Below, piece by piece: positions 23,386 to 23,401 of a stretch of 23,401 nt of DNA; the first letter of the stretch is position 1; every line of letters begins with the position of its first letter. Location of the stretch: positions 1 to 23,401 of the IMG/VR virus record IMGVR_UViG_3300048135_000527; one strand, given 5' to 3'. Both the position numbers and the translations under genes were made by a program. Source of the DNA: a virus. The notes beneath the pieces were generated by a model. It saw only the letters and a program-made list of their open reading frames with translations. It did not search any database and was not told the DNA's origin.

Positions 23386-23401
23386 CTCTTCGGCTAGGCC
23401 A

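Noticed and set aside
1-23401. tRNA, rRNA or insertion sequence
   Set aside because: No cloverleaf with a conserved T-arm, no rRNA-like stretch and no transposase or terminal inverted repeats were seen by eye; a tRNAscan run would be decisive for tRNAs.

Overview
The window looks like part of a temperate, long-tailed (siphovirus-type) phage or prophage. Evidence for tailed-phage identity is a tape measure protein, tail-hub and fibre proteins and a GH19-type endolysin; evidence for a temperate lifestyle is a tyrosine integrase with an adjacent excisionase-type HTH gene. Base composition is moderate and patchy, many starts lack a Shine-Dalgarno sequence, and the fibre and minor tail proteins resemble those of marine picocyanobacterial phages. 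A Synechococcus/Cyanobium-like host is therefore my best guess, but it is inference; no host marker gene is present.

Layout. (1) 1-962: the tail end of a rightward structural gene, then two leftward genes resembling head-tail connector/neck proteins. (2) 986-11258: a rightward, tightly packed tail operon: tape measure, Dit-like protein, tail hub with a C-terminal LamG-like lectin domain, two unrecognised tail-region proteins, a 46-residue ORF, a tail-assembly-chaperone pair joined by an A AAA AAG frameshift site, and a tail-completion-like protein. (3) 11308-16808: a short adaptor-like ORF and a 1761-residue modular fibre, preceded by a terminator-like hairpin. (4) 16805-17873, leftward: GH19 endolysin and a zinc-ribbon/HTH protein. 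(5) 17874-18140: a repeat-rich control region, a candidate attP. (6) 18141-19353: integrase (rightward) and an excisionase-like gene (leftward), overlapping tail to tail. (7) 19415-23401, leftward: an early recombination module read from the right edge: PD-(D/E)XK nuclease, unknown, RusA resolvase, HTH protein, ERF annealing protein, three small unknowns and a small protein with an SSB-like tip.

The early module is a plausible homologous-recombination set: the nuclease makes single strands, ERF anneals them, the SSB-like protein may coat them and RusA resolves junctions. Near-palindromic 18-bp motifs lie at the start codons of the HTH and ERF genes and just upstream of ERF, suggesting local repression by the HTH protein. 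The most notable features are the frameshift cassette placed downstream of the tape measure instead of upstream, the inverted connector genes, the alternating connector/cassette structure of the fibre, the candidate attP repeat array, the shared operator-like motif and the int/xis antisense overlap.
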